A DNA stretch of 64,000 nucleotides from CAZAAW01 sp964483325 (GTDB lineage: Bacteria; Pseudomonadota; Alphaproteobacteria; Rhizobiales; Kaistiaceae): NCBI GenBank assembly GCA_964483325.1, contig CAZAAW010000012.1:1-64000 (forward strand). The letters run 5' to 3'. The notes beneath the pieces are model-generated. The model worked only from the letters and a program-made list of their open reading frames with translations. It had not been told where the DNA came from and did not search any database. The translations under genes and the position numbers were made by a program. Shown here one piece after another: positions 24,619-33,495 of this stretch; positions within the stretch are counted from its first letter, which is position 1, and every line of letters starts with the position of its first letter.

Positions 24619-25173
24619 GTCCAACGACAGGTTGAGCTTCAGCACGTTGACGCGCGGCTCGCCGAGGATGCCCAGCGTGCGGCCTTGCGTGGCGGCGGCG
24701 ACCAGCGCCCGCACGCGGTCTTCTGCCACACCGCGTTCGCGTGCCACCCGCGCCACCTGCACCGCCGCGGCGTCCGGCGAGATATGCGGGTCGAGGCCGC
24801 TGCCGGAGGTGGTGACGAGGTCGGCCGGGATGGCGCCCTGCGGCACGTCGCCGGCGCGCAGCGCCGCGATGTCGGTGGTGACGCGCTCGGCCAGCGCCGG
24901 GTTGGCCGGGCCGAGGTTGGAGCCGCTGGAGGCGCTGGCGTCGTAGCCCTTGCCGGCCGCCGAGGGGCGGCCGTGGAAGTAGCCGGCGCCGGCGAAGGCC
25001 TGGCCGATCAGCTCGGAGCCGACCACGACGCCGTTCCGTTCGACCAGCGATCCGTCGGCCTGGTGCGGGAAGACGGCCTGGGCGATGCCGGTGATGGCAT
25101 AGGGGTAGGCGAGTCCGGTGAGGACGGTGAGGAAGACGAAGAGAACGAGGGCGGCGCGTATCTGGGCGAGCAT
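24610..25173 (-). CDS. kdpC: KdpC, potassium-transporting ATPase subunit C
   Basis: This 187-residue accessory subunit stabilises the Kdp complex and increases ATP affinity. One N-terminal membrane helix (AALVLFVFLTVLTGLAYPYAIT) is followed by the periplasmic domain with GSELIGQAF, YFHGRPSAAG, SGSNLGPANPAL and SGLDPHISPDAA, all family signatures. The last codons and the stop are shared with a dispersed repeat, so the natural C-terminus may have been slightly altered, but GRTLGILGEPRVNVLKLN is intact. Confidence 0.95.
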   Translation of the reverse strand: MLAQIRAALVLFVFLTVLTGLAYPYAITGIAQAVFPHQADGSLVERNGVVVGSELIGQAFAGAGYFHGRPSAAGKGYDASASSGSNLGPANPALAERVTTDIAALRAGDVPQGAIPADLVTTSGSGLDPHISPDAAAVQVARVARERGVAEDRVRALVAAATQGRTLGILGEPRVNVLKLNLSLDAP

Positions 25174-25182
25174 GGCGGTGTC

Positions 25183-27243
25183 CTAGGCGAGGCCGATGGC
25201 GGAGACGAGGAGGTCGATCAGCTTGATGCCGGCGAAGGGCACGATGATGCCGCCGAGGCCGTAGACGAGGAGGTTGCGGCGCAGCAGCGGCGCCGCGCCG
25301 ATTGCCCGATAGCCGACGCCGCGGAGCGCCAGCGGGATCAGCGCCACGATGACGAGGGCGTTGAAGATGATCGCCGACAGGATGGCGCTCTGCGGGCTGG
25401 CCAGGCCCATGACGTTGAGCGCCCCGAGCTGCGGGTAGAGCGCGAAGAACATTGCCGGGATGATGGCGAAATACTTCGCCACGTCGTTGGCGATCGAGAA
25501 GGTGGTGAGGGCGCCGCGGGTCATCAGCAGCTGCTTGCCGATGGCGACGATCTCGATGAGCTTGGTCGGGTCGCTGTCGAGGTCGACCATGTTGCCGGCC
25601 TCGCGCGCCGCGACCGTGCCGGTATTCATGGCGACGCCGACGTCGGCCTGGGCGAGGGCAGGGGCGTCGTTGGTGCCGTCGCCGCACATGGCGACCAGCT
25701 TGCCCTTCGCCTGCTCGTCGCGGATCAGCTTCAGCTTGGCTTCCGGCGTCGCCTGGGCGAGGAAATCGTCGACGCCGGCCTCGGCGGCGATGGCGGCGGC
25801 GGTGAGGGCGTTGTCGCCGGTGATCATGACGGTGCGGATGCCCATCGAGCGAAGCTCGGCGAAGCGCTCGCGGATGCCGCCCTTCACCACGTCCTTGAGA
25901 TGGACGATGCCGAGCAGCCGGTCGTCACAGGCGACGGCCAGCGGCGTGCCGCCGCTTTTCGCCACCGTCTCGGTGGCGAGCTCCAGTTCGCGCGGCGCCT
26001 TGAGGCCCGGGTTGCCGGAAAGCTGGCGGACATGCGCCAGCACGGCGTCGACGGCGCCCTTGCGGATGCGGTGGCCGTCGACGTCGACGCCGCTCATGCG
26101 CGTCTGCGCGGTGAACGGCACGAAGCTCGCCTTCAGCGCATTCATGTCGCGGCCGCGAATGTCGTGCTTCTCCTTGGCGAGGACGACGATCGAGCGGCCC
26201 TCCGGCGTCTCGTCGGGCAGCGAGGCGAGCTGCGCCGCCTCGGCAAGCTCGCGCTCGCTGACGCCCGGCACCGGCAGGAACGCGGTGGCGAGGCGGTTGC
26301 CGAGCGTGATCGTGCCGGTCTTGTCGAGGAGCAGCGTGTCGACGTCGCCGGCCGCCTCGACGGCGCGGCCGGACATCGCCAGCACGTTGAAGCGCACCAG
26401 GCGGTCCATGCCGGCGATGCCGATGGCCGAGAGGAGGGCGCCGATGGTGGTCGGGATCAGCGTCACGAACAGGGCGACCAGCACCAGCACCGGGATCGCG
26501 CCGCCGGCATAGGCGGCGAAGCTGGGGATCGAGGCGACGGCGAAGACGAAGATCAGCGTCATGCCGGCAAGGAGGATGTTGAGGGCGATCTCGTTCGGCG
26601 TCTTCTGCCGCGACGCGCCTTCGACGAGGCCGATCATGCGGTCGAGGAAGGTCGAGCCCTGCGCGGCGGTGATGCGCACCTTGATCCAGTCGGAGATGAC
26701 CTGCGTGCCGCCGGTGACGGCCGAGCGGTCGCCGCCGGACTCGCGGATCACCGGGGCGGACTCGCCGGTGATCGCCGCCTCGTTGACCGAGGCGATGCCC
26801 TCGACGACCTCGCCGTCCGACGGGATGAGGTCGCCGGCCTCGACGAGCACGACCTGGCCCACCTCAAGCTCGGTGGCAGGCGTCGGCACGGTCAGCTCCG
26901 TCTTCGGATCGACGATAAGCTTCGCCATGGTATCGGTCCGGACGCGCCGCAGCGCCGCCGCCTGCGCCTTGCCGCGGCCTTCCGCCACCGCCTCGGCGAA
27001 ATTGGCGAAGAGCACGGTGAACCACAGCCAGACGATGAGCTGCAGCGAGAAGCCGATATCGGTGCCGCCGGTGACGACATCGCGGAGGAAGAGGACGGTG
27101 ACGAGCGCCGCCACCACCTCGACGACGAACATCACCGGGTTGCGCACCATGCTGCGCGGGTGGAGCTTGCGGAAGGCGCCGCCGATGGCTGGCACCATGA
27201 TACCGGCGTCGAACATCGCGCTGCGGGAGCGGGTGCTGGTCAT
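25183..27243 (-). CDS. kdpB: KdpB, P-type ATPase catalytic subunit
   Basis: Catalytic subunit (686 residues) of the high-affinity potassium pump. The actuator motif TGES (EAAITGESAPVI), the phosphorylation motif DKTGT near residue 310 (LLLDKTGTITLG), the nucleotide-binding KGAVDAV region and the hinge GDGTNDAPALAQADVGVAMN are all present, with the expected membrane helices at both ends. Length is normal. It lies 12 bases downstream of kdpA and 9 bases upstream of kdpC. Confidence 0.97.
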   Translation of the reverse strand: MTSTRSRSAMFDAGIMVPAIGGAFRKLHPRSMVRNPVMFVVEVVAALVTVLFLRDVVTGGTDIGFSLQLIVWLWFTVLFANFAEAVAEGRGKAQAAALRRVRTDTMAKLIVDPKTELTVPTPATELEVGQVVLVEAGDLIPSDGEVVEGIASVNEAAITGESAPVIRESGGDRSAVTGGTQVISDWIKVRITAAQGSTFLDRMIGLVEGASRQKTPNEIALNILLAGMTLIFVFAVASIPSFAAYAGGAIPVLVLVALFVTLIPTTIGALLSAIGIAGMDRLVRFNVLAMSGRAVEAAGDVDTLLLDKTGTITLGNRLATAFLPVPGVSERELAEAAQLASLPDETPEGRSIVVLAKEKHDIRGRDMNALKASFVPFTAQTRMSGVDVDGHRIRKGAVDAVLAHVRQLSGNPGLKAPRELELATETVAKSGGTPLAVACDDRLLGIVHLKDVVKGGIRERFAELRSMGIRTVMITGDNALTAAAIAAEAGVDDFLAQATPEAKLKLIRDEQAKGKLVAMCGDGTNDAPALAQADVGVAMNTGTVAAREAGNMVDLDSDPTKLIEIVAIGKQLLMTRGALTTFSIANDVAKYFAIIPAMFFALYPQLGALNVMGLASPQSAILSAIIFNALVIVALIPLALRGVGYRAIGAAPLLRRNLLVYGLGGIIVPFAGIKLIDLLVSAIGLA

Positions 27244-27255
27244 GACGATGTCCGA

Positions 27256-28962
27256 TCAGTGAGGAGCGGCGACGGTCGCGAAGTGCTCGGCGACCGGGCC
27301 GAGGGCGATCGCCGGAAGGAAGGTGAGGCCGCCGACGATCAGCACGACGCCGACGAGGAGGCCGACGAACAGGCCGCCATCGGTGGGGAAGGTGCCCGGC
27401 GAGCGCGGCGCGCTGCGCTTGCCGACCAGCGAGCCGGCGACGGCGAGCATCGGCACGATGAGCAGGAAGCGGCCGGCGAACATCGCGATGCCGAGGGCGG
27501 TGTTGTAGAAGGGCGTGTTGCCGGTGAGGCCGCCGAAGGCCGAACCGTTATTGGCGACGCCCGAGGTGAAGGCGTAGAGCACCTCGGAGAAGCCGTGCGG
27601 GCCGGGATTGAGCATGCTCGCCGTGCCGGTCGGCAGCACCACCGCCAGAGCCGTCAGCGCCAGCATGAAGAGCGGCAGCACCAGGAGGGCGAGCATCGTC
27701 ATCTTGACGTCGCGCGCCTCGATCTTCTTGCCGAGATATTCCGGCGTGCGGCCGACCATCAGGCCGGCGACGAAGACCGCGACGATGGCGAAGAGCAGCA
27801 TGCCGTAGAGGCCGGCGCCGACGCCGCCGACGATCACCTCGCCGAGCTCCATGTTGATCAGCGGGATCATGCCGCCGAGCGCCGTGAAGCTGTCATGCAT
27901 GGCATTGACGGCACCGCATGAGGCGGCGGTGGTGACGACCGCGAACAGCGCCGAGGCGACGGTGCCGAAGCGGACTTCCTTGCCCTCCATGTTGCCGAAG
28001 GAGGGATCGACGCCGAGCGCCGTCAGGACGGGATTGCCGGCGGCCTCGGCCCAGTAGCAGGCGAGCGTGCCGGCGAGGAACAGGATGCCCATGGCGGCGA
28101 AGATCGCCCAGCCCTGGCGCTGGTTGCCGACCATGCGGCCGAAGACATTGGTGAAGGCGGCGCCGATGGCGAAGATCGCCCACATCTCGATCATGTTGGA
28201 GAGTGGCGTCGGGTTCTCGAACGGGTGCGCCGAGTTGGCGTTGAAGAAGCCGCCGCCATTGGTGCCGAGCATCTTGATCGCCTCCTGCGAGGCGACCGGC
28301 CCGACGGCGATGACCTGCTGCGCCCCTTCCAGCGTCGTGGCGGTGACCGACGGGCCGAGCGTCTGCGGCACGCCCCGCCAGACCAGCACCAGCGCGACGA
28401 TGATCGCCAGCGGCAGCAGCACGTAGAGCGTGGCGCGCGTCACGTCGGTCCAGAAATTGCCGACCGACTGCGCCGAGCGGCGGGCGAAGCCGCGCACCAA
28501 TGCCATCGCCAGCGCCATGCCGGTGGCGGCGGAAACGAAGTTCTGCACCGCCAGGCCGAGCATCTGCGTCAGATGGCTCATGGTGGTCTCGCCACCATAG
28601 TTCTGCCAGTTGGTGTTGGTGACGAAGCTGACGGCGGTGTTGAAGGCGAGGAACGGCTCGACGCCGCCGAACCCCTGCGGGTTGAGCGGCAGGCCGCCCT
28701 GGAGGCGCTGCAGCAGGTAGAGGAAGAGGAAGCCGACGAAGTTGAAGAGCAGCATCGACAGGGCGTAGCCGGTCCAGTGCTGCTCGCTGTCGGGGCGCAC
28801 GCCGGCGAGGCGGTAGAAGCCGCGCTCCAGCCAGCCGAACGCCGGCGACAGGAAGGTCGCCTCGCCGGCGAAGACCCGCGTCATGAAGGCGCCGAGCGGG
28901 CGGACGGTGAGGAGGACGAGGACGCAGAAGAGAAGGATCTGCGCCCAGCCGAGGATGGTCAT
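27256..28962 (-). CDS. kdpA: KdpA, potassium-binding subunit
   Basis: Channel-like membrane subunit of 568 residues with about ten transmembrane segments and four pore loops related to potassium channels. Conserved stretches include FNTAVSFVTNTNWQNYGGE, MLGTNGGGFFNANSAHPFENPT, TLEGAQQVIAVGPVASQEAIK and TSGVANNGSAFGGLTGNTPFY. The start at 28962 is preceded by GGAGATCCCGG on the minus strand. It follows kdpF by 10 bases. Confidence 0.97.
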   Translation of the reverse strand: MTILGWAQILLFCVLVLLTVRPLGAFMTRVFAGEATFLSPAFGWLERGFYRLAGVRPDSEQHWTGYALSMLLFNFVGFLFLYLLQRLQGGLPLNPQGFGGVEPFLAFNTAVSFVTNTNWQNYGGETTMSHLTQMLGLAVQNFVSAATGMALAMALVRGFARRSAQSVGNFWTDVTRATLYVLLPLAIIVALVLVWRGVPQTLGPSVTATTLEGAQQVIAVGPVASQEAIKMLGTNGGGFFNANSAHPFENPTPLSNMIEMWAIFAIGAAFTNVFGRMVGNQRQGWAIFAAMGILFLAGTLACYWAEAAGNPVLTALGVDPSFGNMEGKEVRFGTVASALFAVVTTAASCGAVNAMHDSFTALGGMIPLINMELGEVIVGGVGAGLYGMLLFAIVAVFVAGLMVGRTPEYLGKKIEARDVKMTMLALLVLPLFMLALTALAVVLPTGTASMLNPGPHGFSEVLYAFTSGVANNGSAFGGLTGNTPFYNTALGIAMFAGRFLLIVPMLAVAGSLVGKRSAPRSPGTFPTDGGLFVGLLVGVVLIVGGLTFLPAIALGPVAEHFATVAAPH

Positions 28963-28972
28963 CCGGGATCTC

Positions 28973-29062
28973 CTAGAAGCGCTCCGGGCGCACCAGCGCG
29001 TAGGCGAGATAGGCGAGCAGGAAGGCGGTGACGATGCCGCCGAGCACGTAGTCGAGTGTCAT
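28973..29062 (-). CDS. kdpF: KdpF, small membrane subunit
   Basis: A 29-residue peptide, MTLDYVLGGIVTAFLLAYLA..., ending YALVRPERF. It has one membrane helix and the family's C-terminal Pro-Glu-Arg-Phe. It starts at an ATG preceded by GAGGAG seven bases upstream and lies 10 bases before kdpA. KdpF stabilises the KdpABC complex. It is below the size limit of many gene finders. Confidence 0.88.
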   Translation of the reverse strand: MTLDYVLGGIVTAFLLAYLAYALVRPERF

Positions 29063-29072
29063 CGCCATCTCC

Positions 29073-29156
29073 TCAGAAGCGCTCGGCGGCGATGACGTAG
29101 ACGGCAGCGACGGCGAAGAGCCCGATCGCCAGGATCAGCAGCAGACTGTCGACCAT
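29073..29156 (-). CDS. Second small membrane peptide ahead of kdpF
   Basis: A 27-residue frame, MVDSLLLILAIGLFAVAAVY..., ending VIAAERF. It is a single predicted membrane helix with an Ala-Glu-Arg-Phe tail that resembles the end of KdpF. It stops 10 bases before the kdpF start, and the kdpF ribosome site (GAGGAG) lies directly in that gap, consistent with one transcript. Similar small frames ahead of kdpF are known in other proteobacteria, but their role is not established. The ribosome site of this frame itself is weak. Confidence 0.6.
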   Translation of the reverse strand: MVDSLLLILAIGLFAVAAVYVIAAERF

Positions 29157-29295
29157 GAACGCTCAACCGGCCGCCGGGACGGGGCCGCTTTCGGCACGGA
29201 AAATGATGCGGAAGCGCGTTGCCGGGCGAGGGGGACCGGCGGCGCCCGGCATAGGAATTCCGTAGGGGAAGGCGGCCCTGGCGTGGGCGCCTGGC

Positions 29296-30147
29296 TTAGC
29301 GGCGCTCGCCGTGCGTCGTCAGATGCACGATGGCCGGCGAGAGATTGCGGAAGGGCGTCGGCAGGCGGCAGAGCCACATGAGGGCGCGGCCCGGGCCGCG
29401 GGCGAAGCCGTAGGGCTGCGTCGTCACCGAAGCGATGCGCGGGGTCCAGCTGCGCAGCAGCGGCGCGATCTCGCTGCGGCCGATGCCCCAGGGCATCGGG
29501 GGCGTCTTGTAGTGGCGGGTTCTGCTGTAGCCTTTCACAGTCTTTCTTGAGAACCAGCGCGGAATTGTGTCGAACATCATCTCCACGCCGGGAAAGCGCT
29601 CGGCGAGAGCCACGACAAGCCGGCGGACATCCTCCTGCGTGAAATACATCAGGAGGCCCTGCGCCGTTACGAACACGCCGCGCGCCGGGTCGACCTGGTC
29701 GAACCAGGCGAAGTCCAGCGCGCTGCTCTCGATGTAGCGGCAGCGCTGCGACGGCGGCAGGAAGCGCTGGCGCACGGCGATACCCTCGGGCAGGTCGGCG
29801 CAGAGCCAGTGCACGCGGCCGTCGTCGCAGCGCTGGAACTGCGTCTCCAGGCCGGCGGCGAGTTCGACGACGACGCCGCCGGGATGGGCCGCCATCCATG
29901 GCCGCACTGCATCGTCGAAGATGCGGGACCGCATCGGGTGTGAGGTGTCCGGCTTGCCGAAACTGCGCGTGAAGTCATAGGCGATAGAATCGTAGATGCG
30001 CACGCAATCGGGATCGGGAAGGAACGTATCCTTGCGCCGCGCTTCGCAGGCGCGGTTGTGCAGCGTGAAGAGCATCGTCTCCGGAACGCCGGTGAGATCG
30101 ACGGCTGCCGCAGCCCCGCTCCGGTCAGTTTGGACGTTGTCGCTCAT
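29296..30147 (-). CDS. Class I SAM-dependent methyltransferase, leucine carboxyl methyltransferase family
   Basis: About 283 residues from the ATG at 30147 (MSDNVQTDRSG...). The LCM/PpmS-like fold is indicated by the SAM-binding motif VVVELAAGLETQFQRCDDG, the following acidic motif WLCADLPEGI, ESSALDFAWFDQVD and GLLMYFTQEDVRRLV. Proteins of this family methylate carboxyl or hydroxyl groups of small molecules, often in polyketide loci; no biosynthetic genes are adjacent, so the substrate is unknown. It is read in the same direction as the kdp operon but lies upstream of it, 139 bases before the first small kdp frame. Confidence 0.82.
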   Translation of the reverse strand: MSDNVQTDRSGAAAAVDLTGVPETMLFTLHNRACEARRKDTFLPDPDCVRIYDSIAYDFTRSFGKPDTSHPMRSRIFDDAVRPWMAAHPGGVVVELAAGLETQFQRCDDGRVHWLCADLPEGIAVRQRFLPPSQRCRYIESSALDFAWFDQVDPARGVFVTAQGLLMYFTQEDVRRLVVALAERFPGVEMMFDTIPRWFSRKTVKGYSRTRHYKTPPMPWGIGRSEIAPLLRSWTPRIASVTTQPYGFARGPGRALMWLCRLPTPFRNLSPAIVHLTTHGERR

Positions 30148-30335
30148 GATCCACCATCGAGCCCCTGGCATGGTCTCCTCGAGCTGATGGTAGAGGAAGT
30201 GAGATTGCGACGCAATCGCAACTTATGTATTCATGCTGCCTGTAGCCTGAACTGGATCGTTTGGCGTAAGTTGAATTAGTCTCATTCGTAGCGGAATATG
30301 CGCTCGGGAAAGTATTGCCGGCCGTCCTGCGCGGT

Positions 30336-31595
30336 TCAGAAGACGCGGCCCTCGTCGAAATCGGCGCGGGCGCCGTTGAGGAGATAATCGCCGACGACCC
30401 GGCGTTTCAGCGCCAGCGGGTTGTGGTTGAGGATGGTGCGGATGTTGCGCCAGTGGCGGTCGAGGGCGAGCTTGCGGGAGGTCGCCGAGCCGCCGCCGGT
30501 GTCGAAGAGCTGTTCCGCCGCGGCGATGGCGAGGCGCCCGACCACGACCTGCGTCTTGGCATTGGCGAGCGCCGCGCGCATCAGCCTGTCGTCGTTGTCG
30601 GCCGCGCCGCCGACGAGGCCGTCGGCCGTATGGTCGAGGAGCCGGGCGGTGTCGGCGATCGCCGCGTCGATGACATGCGTGGCGGCGGCGATGTCGCCCA
30701 CCACCGCCTGGACGAAATGGTCGCCGCGGGCCGTCTCCGAGGCGCTGTGCTTGGCCGAGCGCGCCTGCCTCGTCGTGTAGCTTATCGCGTCGGCAAGGAC
30801 GGTGCGGGCGATGCCGGCGACGCAGGCGGCGAGGTGAAGCTGCGCCCGCGTCGCGTTGTGACGGCGCCGGAACGCATCGCCGCCACCGCGCGATATTTCC
30901 TCTGGGAAGATCTCGACCGCGTCGAGGTCGACGCTGCCGCTGGCCGTCATGCGCTGGCCGATGCCGTCCCAGTCGTCGGGGATATGGACGCCCTTGCGGC
31001 CAACCGGGATCAGGACGCTGACCGGCTGATCCTCTTCGTCGACGCCGATGAAATTGGCGTAGTCGGCGAAGATGGAGCCGGTGGCGTAATATTTCTGCCC
31101 GGTCATGACGTAGCGGTCGCCGTTCCGGACGAGGCGGGTGCGGATCATGTTCGGCCGCGGCGTGCCGATCTCCATAAAGGCGCCGCCGAACAGCTTGCCG
31201 CGCAGCACCTCCGGCGCCCATTTGCGGCTCGTCTCCGCGTCCGGATCGATGGCGAGACCCTCGACGAAGCCGAAATGCGTGCGCAGCGCATGCGCCACGT
31301 TGGAGTCGGCCGCCGCCAGCGCCATCGTCACCTCGATCTGGTCGGACAGGCTGCCGCCCGGACCGCCGAGCGACTTCGGCACGCGCAGCCAGGTGAGGCC
31401 GGTCGTCTTCAGCATGCGGAAGATGTCGTAGGGCATCTCGCGCGCCAGCTCGCGCTTCACGGCATCCCTGGCGATCTCGGCGGCGATGGCGGGCAGCCCG
31501 GCGAGGATCTCCTCGCGCGTCAGCTTCACGGCGCCGCCCGCCGCCGCTGCGGCCGCATCCCGCGCCACGCGAACCGCCGATGCCTGTGTGGACAT
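30336..31595 (-). CDS. Acyl-CoA dehydrogenase-fold flavoprotein, SfnB/DszC-like
   Basis: About 419 residues from the ATG at 31595 (MSTQASAVRVA...). The acyl-CoA dehydrogenase fold is evident from LRVPKSLGGPGGSLSDQIEV, GQKYYATGSIFADYANFI, DDWDGIGQRMTASGSVDLD and the C-terminal DRHWRNIRTILNHNPLALK. These features are closest to FMN/FADH2-dependent members such as SfnB and DszC, which act on organosulfur compounds, rather than beta-oxidation enzymes. It is divergent from the binding-protein gene at 31734; an operator-like dyad lies between. A second related enzyme is at 34433. The substrate is inferred only by family. Confidence 0.85.
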   Translation of the reverse strand: MSTQASAVRVARDAAAAAAGGAVKLTREEILAGLPAIAAEIARDAVKRELAREMPYDIFRMLKTTGLTWLRVPKSLGGPGGSLSDQIEVTMALAAADSNVAHALRTHFGFVEGLAIDPDAETSRKWAPEVLRGKLFGGAFMEIGTPRPNMIRTRLVRNGDRYVMTGQKYYATGSIFADYANFIGVDEEDQPVSVLIPVGRKGVHIPDDWDGIGQRMTASGSVDLDAVEIFPEEISRGGGDAFRRRHNATRAQLHLAACVAGIARTVLADAISYTTRQARSAKHSASETARGDHFVQAVVGDIAAATHVIDAAIADTARLLDHTADGLVGGAADNDDRLMRAALANAKTQVVVGRLAIAAAEQLFDTGGGSATSRKLALDRHWRNIRTILNHNPLALKRRVVGDYLLNGARADFDEGRVF

Positions 31596-31628
31596 GTCTT
31601 CGCCTCCGTCTGCCTCACGCAATTGCCT

Positions 31629-31663
31629 GTTGATAATCGATATAGTCTATCGATACAATCAAC
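31629..31663. promoter_or_regulatory. Operator-like inverted repeat in a divergent promoter region
   Basis: Two nested dyads share a centre: ATCGATA (31636-31642) with TATCGAT (31648-31654) around tagtc, and GTTGAT (31629-31634) with ATCAAC (31658-31663) outside. The segment is strikingly AT-rich for this genome and lies between the starts of the flavoprotein (31595, minus) and the binding protein (31734, plus). It probably binds a dimeric or tetrameric regulator. No regulator gene is adjacent to it. Confidence 0.55.
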
Positions 31664-31733
31664 TATAGAACGGGAGCCGGACAGGGCGTCCGGAAGGCGA
31701 CAGGCGCCGCCGCCCGGTGACGGGAGCATCGCA

Positions 31734-33407
31734 ATGACAATCCGCAATCCGGCCGCCTTCGATCGGACCGGCGTCCGTTGGGTCACCCTGGCCGGCCTAA
31801 GCCGCCGCGGCCTGCTGATGTCGGGCGCGGCCTTCGCCGCCGCCGCGGCGCTGCCGCGTTTCGCCTTCGCCCAGGAACAGGCAAGAGAATCGGCAGAAGA
31901 GCCGGTGAAGGGCGGCACCGTCACCATCAATATCGGCAACGAGCCGCCGGTGCTGGTGCTGATCGCCCATACGTCCGGGCAGGCGGTCTATGTCAGCGGC
32001 AAGATGACGGAAGGCCTGCTCACCTACGATCTCGACTTCAACCCGCAGCCGCAGCTCGCCACCGAATGGACCGTCGCGCCGGACGGGCTCAGCTACCGCT
32101 TCAAGCTGCGCGAGGGAGTGAAGTGGCATGACGGCCAGCCCTTCACGGCGGACGACGTCGCCTACTCGATCCTCGCCCTCAAGGAATTCCATCCGCGCGG
32201 CAAGGCGACCTTCTCCTCGGTGGAGGAGGCGAAGGTGCTCGGCCCGCACGAGGTCGAGCTGGTGCTGAGCAAGCCGGCGCCGTTCCTGATCTCGGCGCTG
32301 GCGGCATCGGAATCGCCGATCGTGCCGAAGCACCTCTACGAGGGCAGCAATCCGGCCGAGAACCCGCATACCGCGGCGCCGGTCGGCACAGGCCCGTTCG
32401 TCTTCCAGGAATGGGTGCGCGGCAGCCACATCATCGTCAGCCGCAATCCCGACTACTGGGACCAGCCGAAGCCCTATCTCGACAAGATCATCTTCCGCTT
32501 TATCGGCGATGCCTCGGCCGCCGTCGCGGCGCTGGAGACCGGCGAGGTGCAGATCTCGACCGCCGTGGTGCCGCTGACGGAGATCGCCCGCCTGCAGCAG
32601 GATCCGCGCTTCGGCTTCGAGACGCGCGGCTTCGGCTACCAGAACGGCGTCAGCCGGGCCGAGTTCAACCTCGACAATCCGTACCTGAGCAACCTCAAGG
32701 TGCGGCAGGCGATCGCCCATGCCATCGACCGCAACGTCATCGCCGAGACCGTCTATAGCGGCTACGCCAAGCCGCTCTACGGCCCCATCAGCCCCAACCT
32801 GACGCGCTTCTTCGAGCCGAACCTGCCCACCTATGCCTTCGACACCAAGCAGGCGGAGGCGCTGCTCGACGAGGCCGGCTATCCGCGCGGCGCCGACGGC
32901 AAGCGCTTCAAGCTGATCGTCGACCTGCAGTCGCCGGCGCTGCCGACGCGGCAGACCGGCGAGTACATCGTGCAGCAGCTGCAGCGCATCGGCATCGACG
33001 CGACGCTGCGGTCGCAGGACTATGCCGCGGCGGTGAAGCGGGTCTACACCGACCGCGACTTCGACCTCGCCATCGAGGGCATGAGCAACCTGTTCGATCC
33101 GACCGTCGGCGTGCAGCGCCTCTACTGGTCGAAGAACTTCAAGATCGGCCTGCCGTTCTCCAACGGCGCCCATTACGACAGTCCGGAGGCCGACAGCCTG
33201 CTCGAGGCTGCCGCCGTCGAGGTCGATCCGGAGAAGCGCAAGGCGCTCTTCACCGATTTCCAGAAGCAGGTCATCGCCGATCTGCCGGCCATCGATCTCG
33301 TCGCCCCGGACAGCTTCGTCATCTACGACAAGCGCGTCCTCGACCACACGATCGGCGCCGACGGCATCGGCAGCAACGGCGCCACGATCCACCTCGTCCC
33401 GGCGTAA
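31734..33407 (+). CDS. ABC transporter substrate-binding protein, peptide/nickel (family 5) type
   Basis: Periplasmic binding protein of 557 residues. A twin-arginine-like leader (LSRRGLLMSGAAFAAAAALP) ends near AFAQ. The mature part has family 5 signatures: LTYDLDFNPQPQLATEW, LREGVKWHDGQPFTADDV, GTGPFVFQEW and VRQAIAHAIDRNVIAETVY. The start at 31734 follows a gggag site; the frame stays open far upstream but that part overlaps the opposite gene. No permease or ATPase genes are nearby, so it must work with a transporter encoded elsewhere. It may bring in the substrate of the flanking flavoenzymes. Confidence 0.92.
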   Translation: MTIRNPAAFDRTGVRWVTLAGLSRRGLLMSGAAFAAAAALPRFAFAQEQARESAEEPVKGGTVTINIGNEPPVLVLIAHTSGQAVYVSGKMTEGLLTYDLDFNPQPQLATEWTVAPDGLSYRFKLREGVKWHDGQPFTADDVAYSILALKEFHPRGKATFSSVEEAKVLGPHEVELVLSKPAPFLISALAASESPIVPKHLYEGSNPAENPHTAAPVGTGPFVFQEWVRGSHIIVSRNPDYWDQPKPYLDKIIFRFIGDASAAVAALETGEVQISTAVVPLTEIARLQQDPRFGFETRGFGYQNGVSRAEFNLDNPYLSNLKVRQAIAHAIDRNVIAETVYSGYAKPLYGPISPNLTRFFEPNLPTYAFDTKQAEALLDEAGYPRGADGKRFKLIVDLQSPALPTRQTGEYIVQQLQRIGIDATLRSQDYAAAVKRVYTDRDFDLAIEGMSNLFDPTVGVQRLYWSKNFKIGLPFSNGAHYDSPEADSLLEAAAVEVDPEKRKALFTDFQKQVIADLPAIDLVAPDSFVIYDKRVLDHTIGADGIGSNGATIHLVPA

Positions 33408-33495
33408 CGCCCCTCGATCCTCCGACCCGGCGCGCGTCGCAGCCTCGGCGGCTGGTCGCGGCCGCCCTCGCATCCCGCAAAAGGCCAGAAGCCCC

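Noticed and set aside
24601..27921. A 1106-residue open frame on the plus strand across kdpC, kdpB and part of kdpA
   Set aside because: It spans three well-supported genes on the other strand and is made of repetitive Asp/Glu/Arg/Gly/His composition typical of antisense frames.
30315..33407. A single 1030-residue protein fusing an N-terminal domain to the family 5 binding protein
   Set aside because: The first part is antisense to the flavoprotein at 30336 and crosses the intergenic operator. A signal peptide and ribosome site at 31734 mark the true start.
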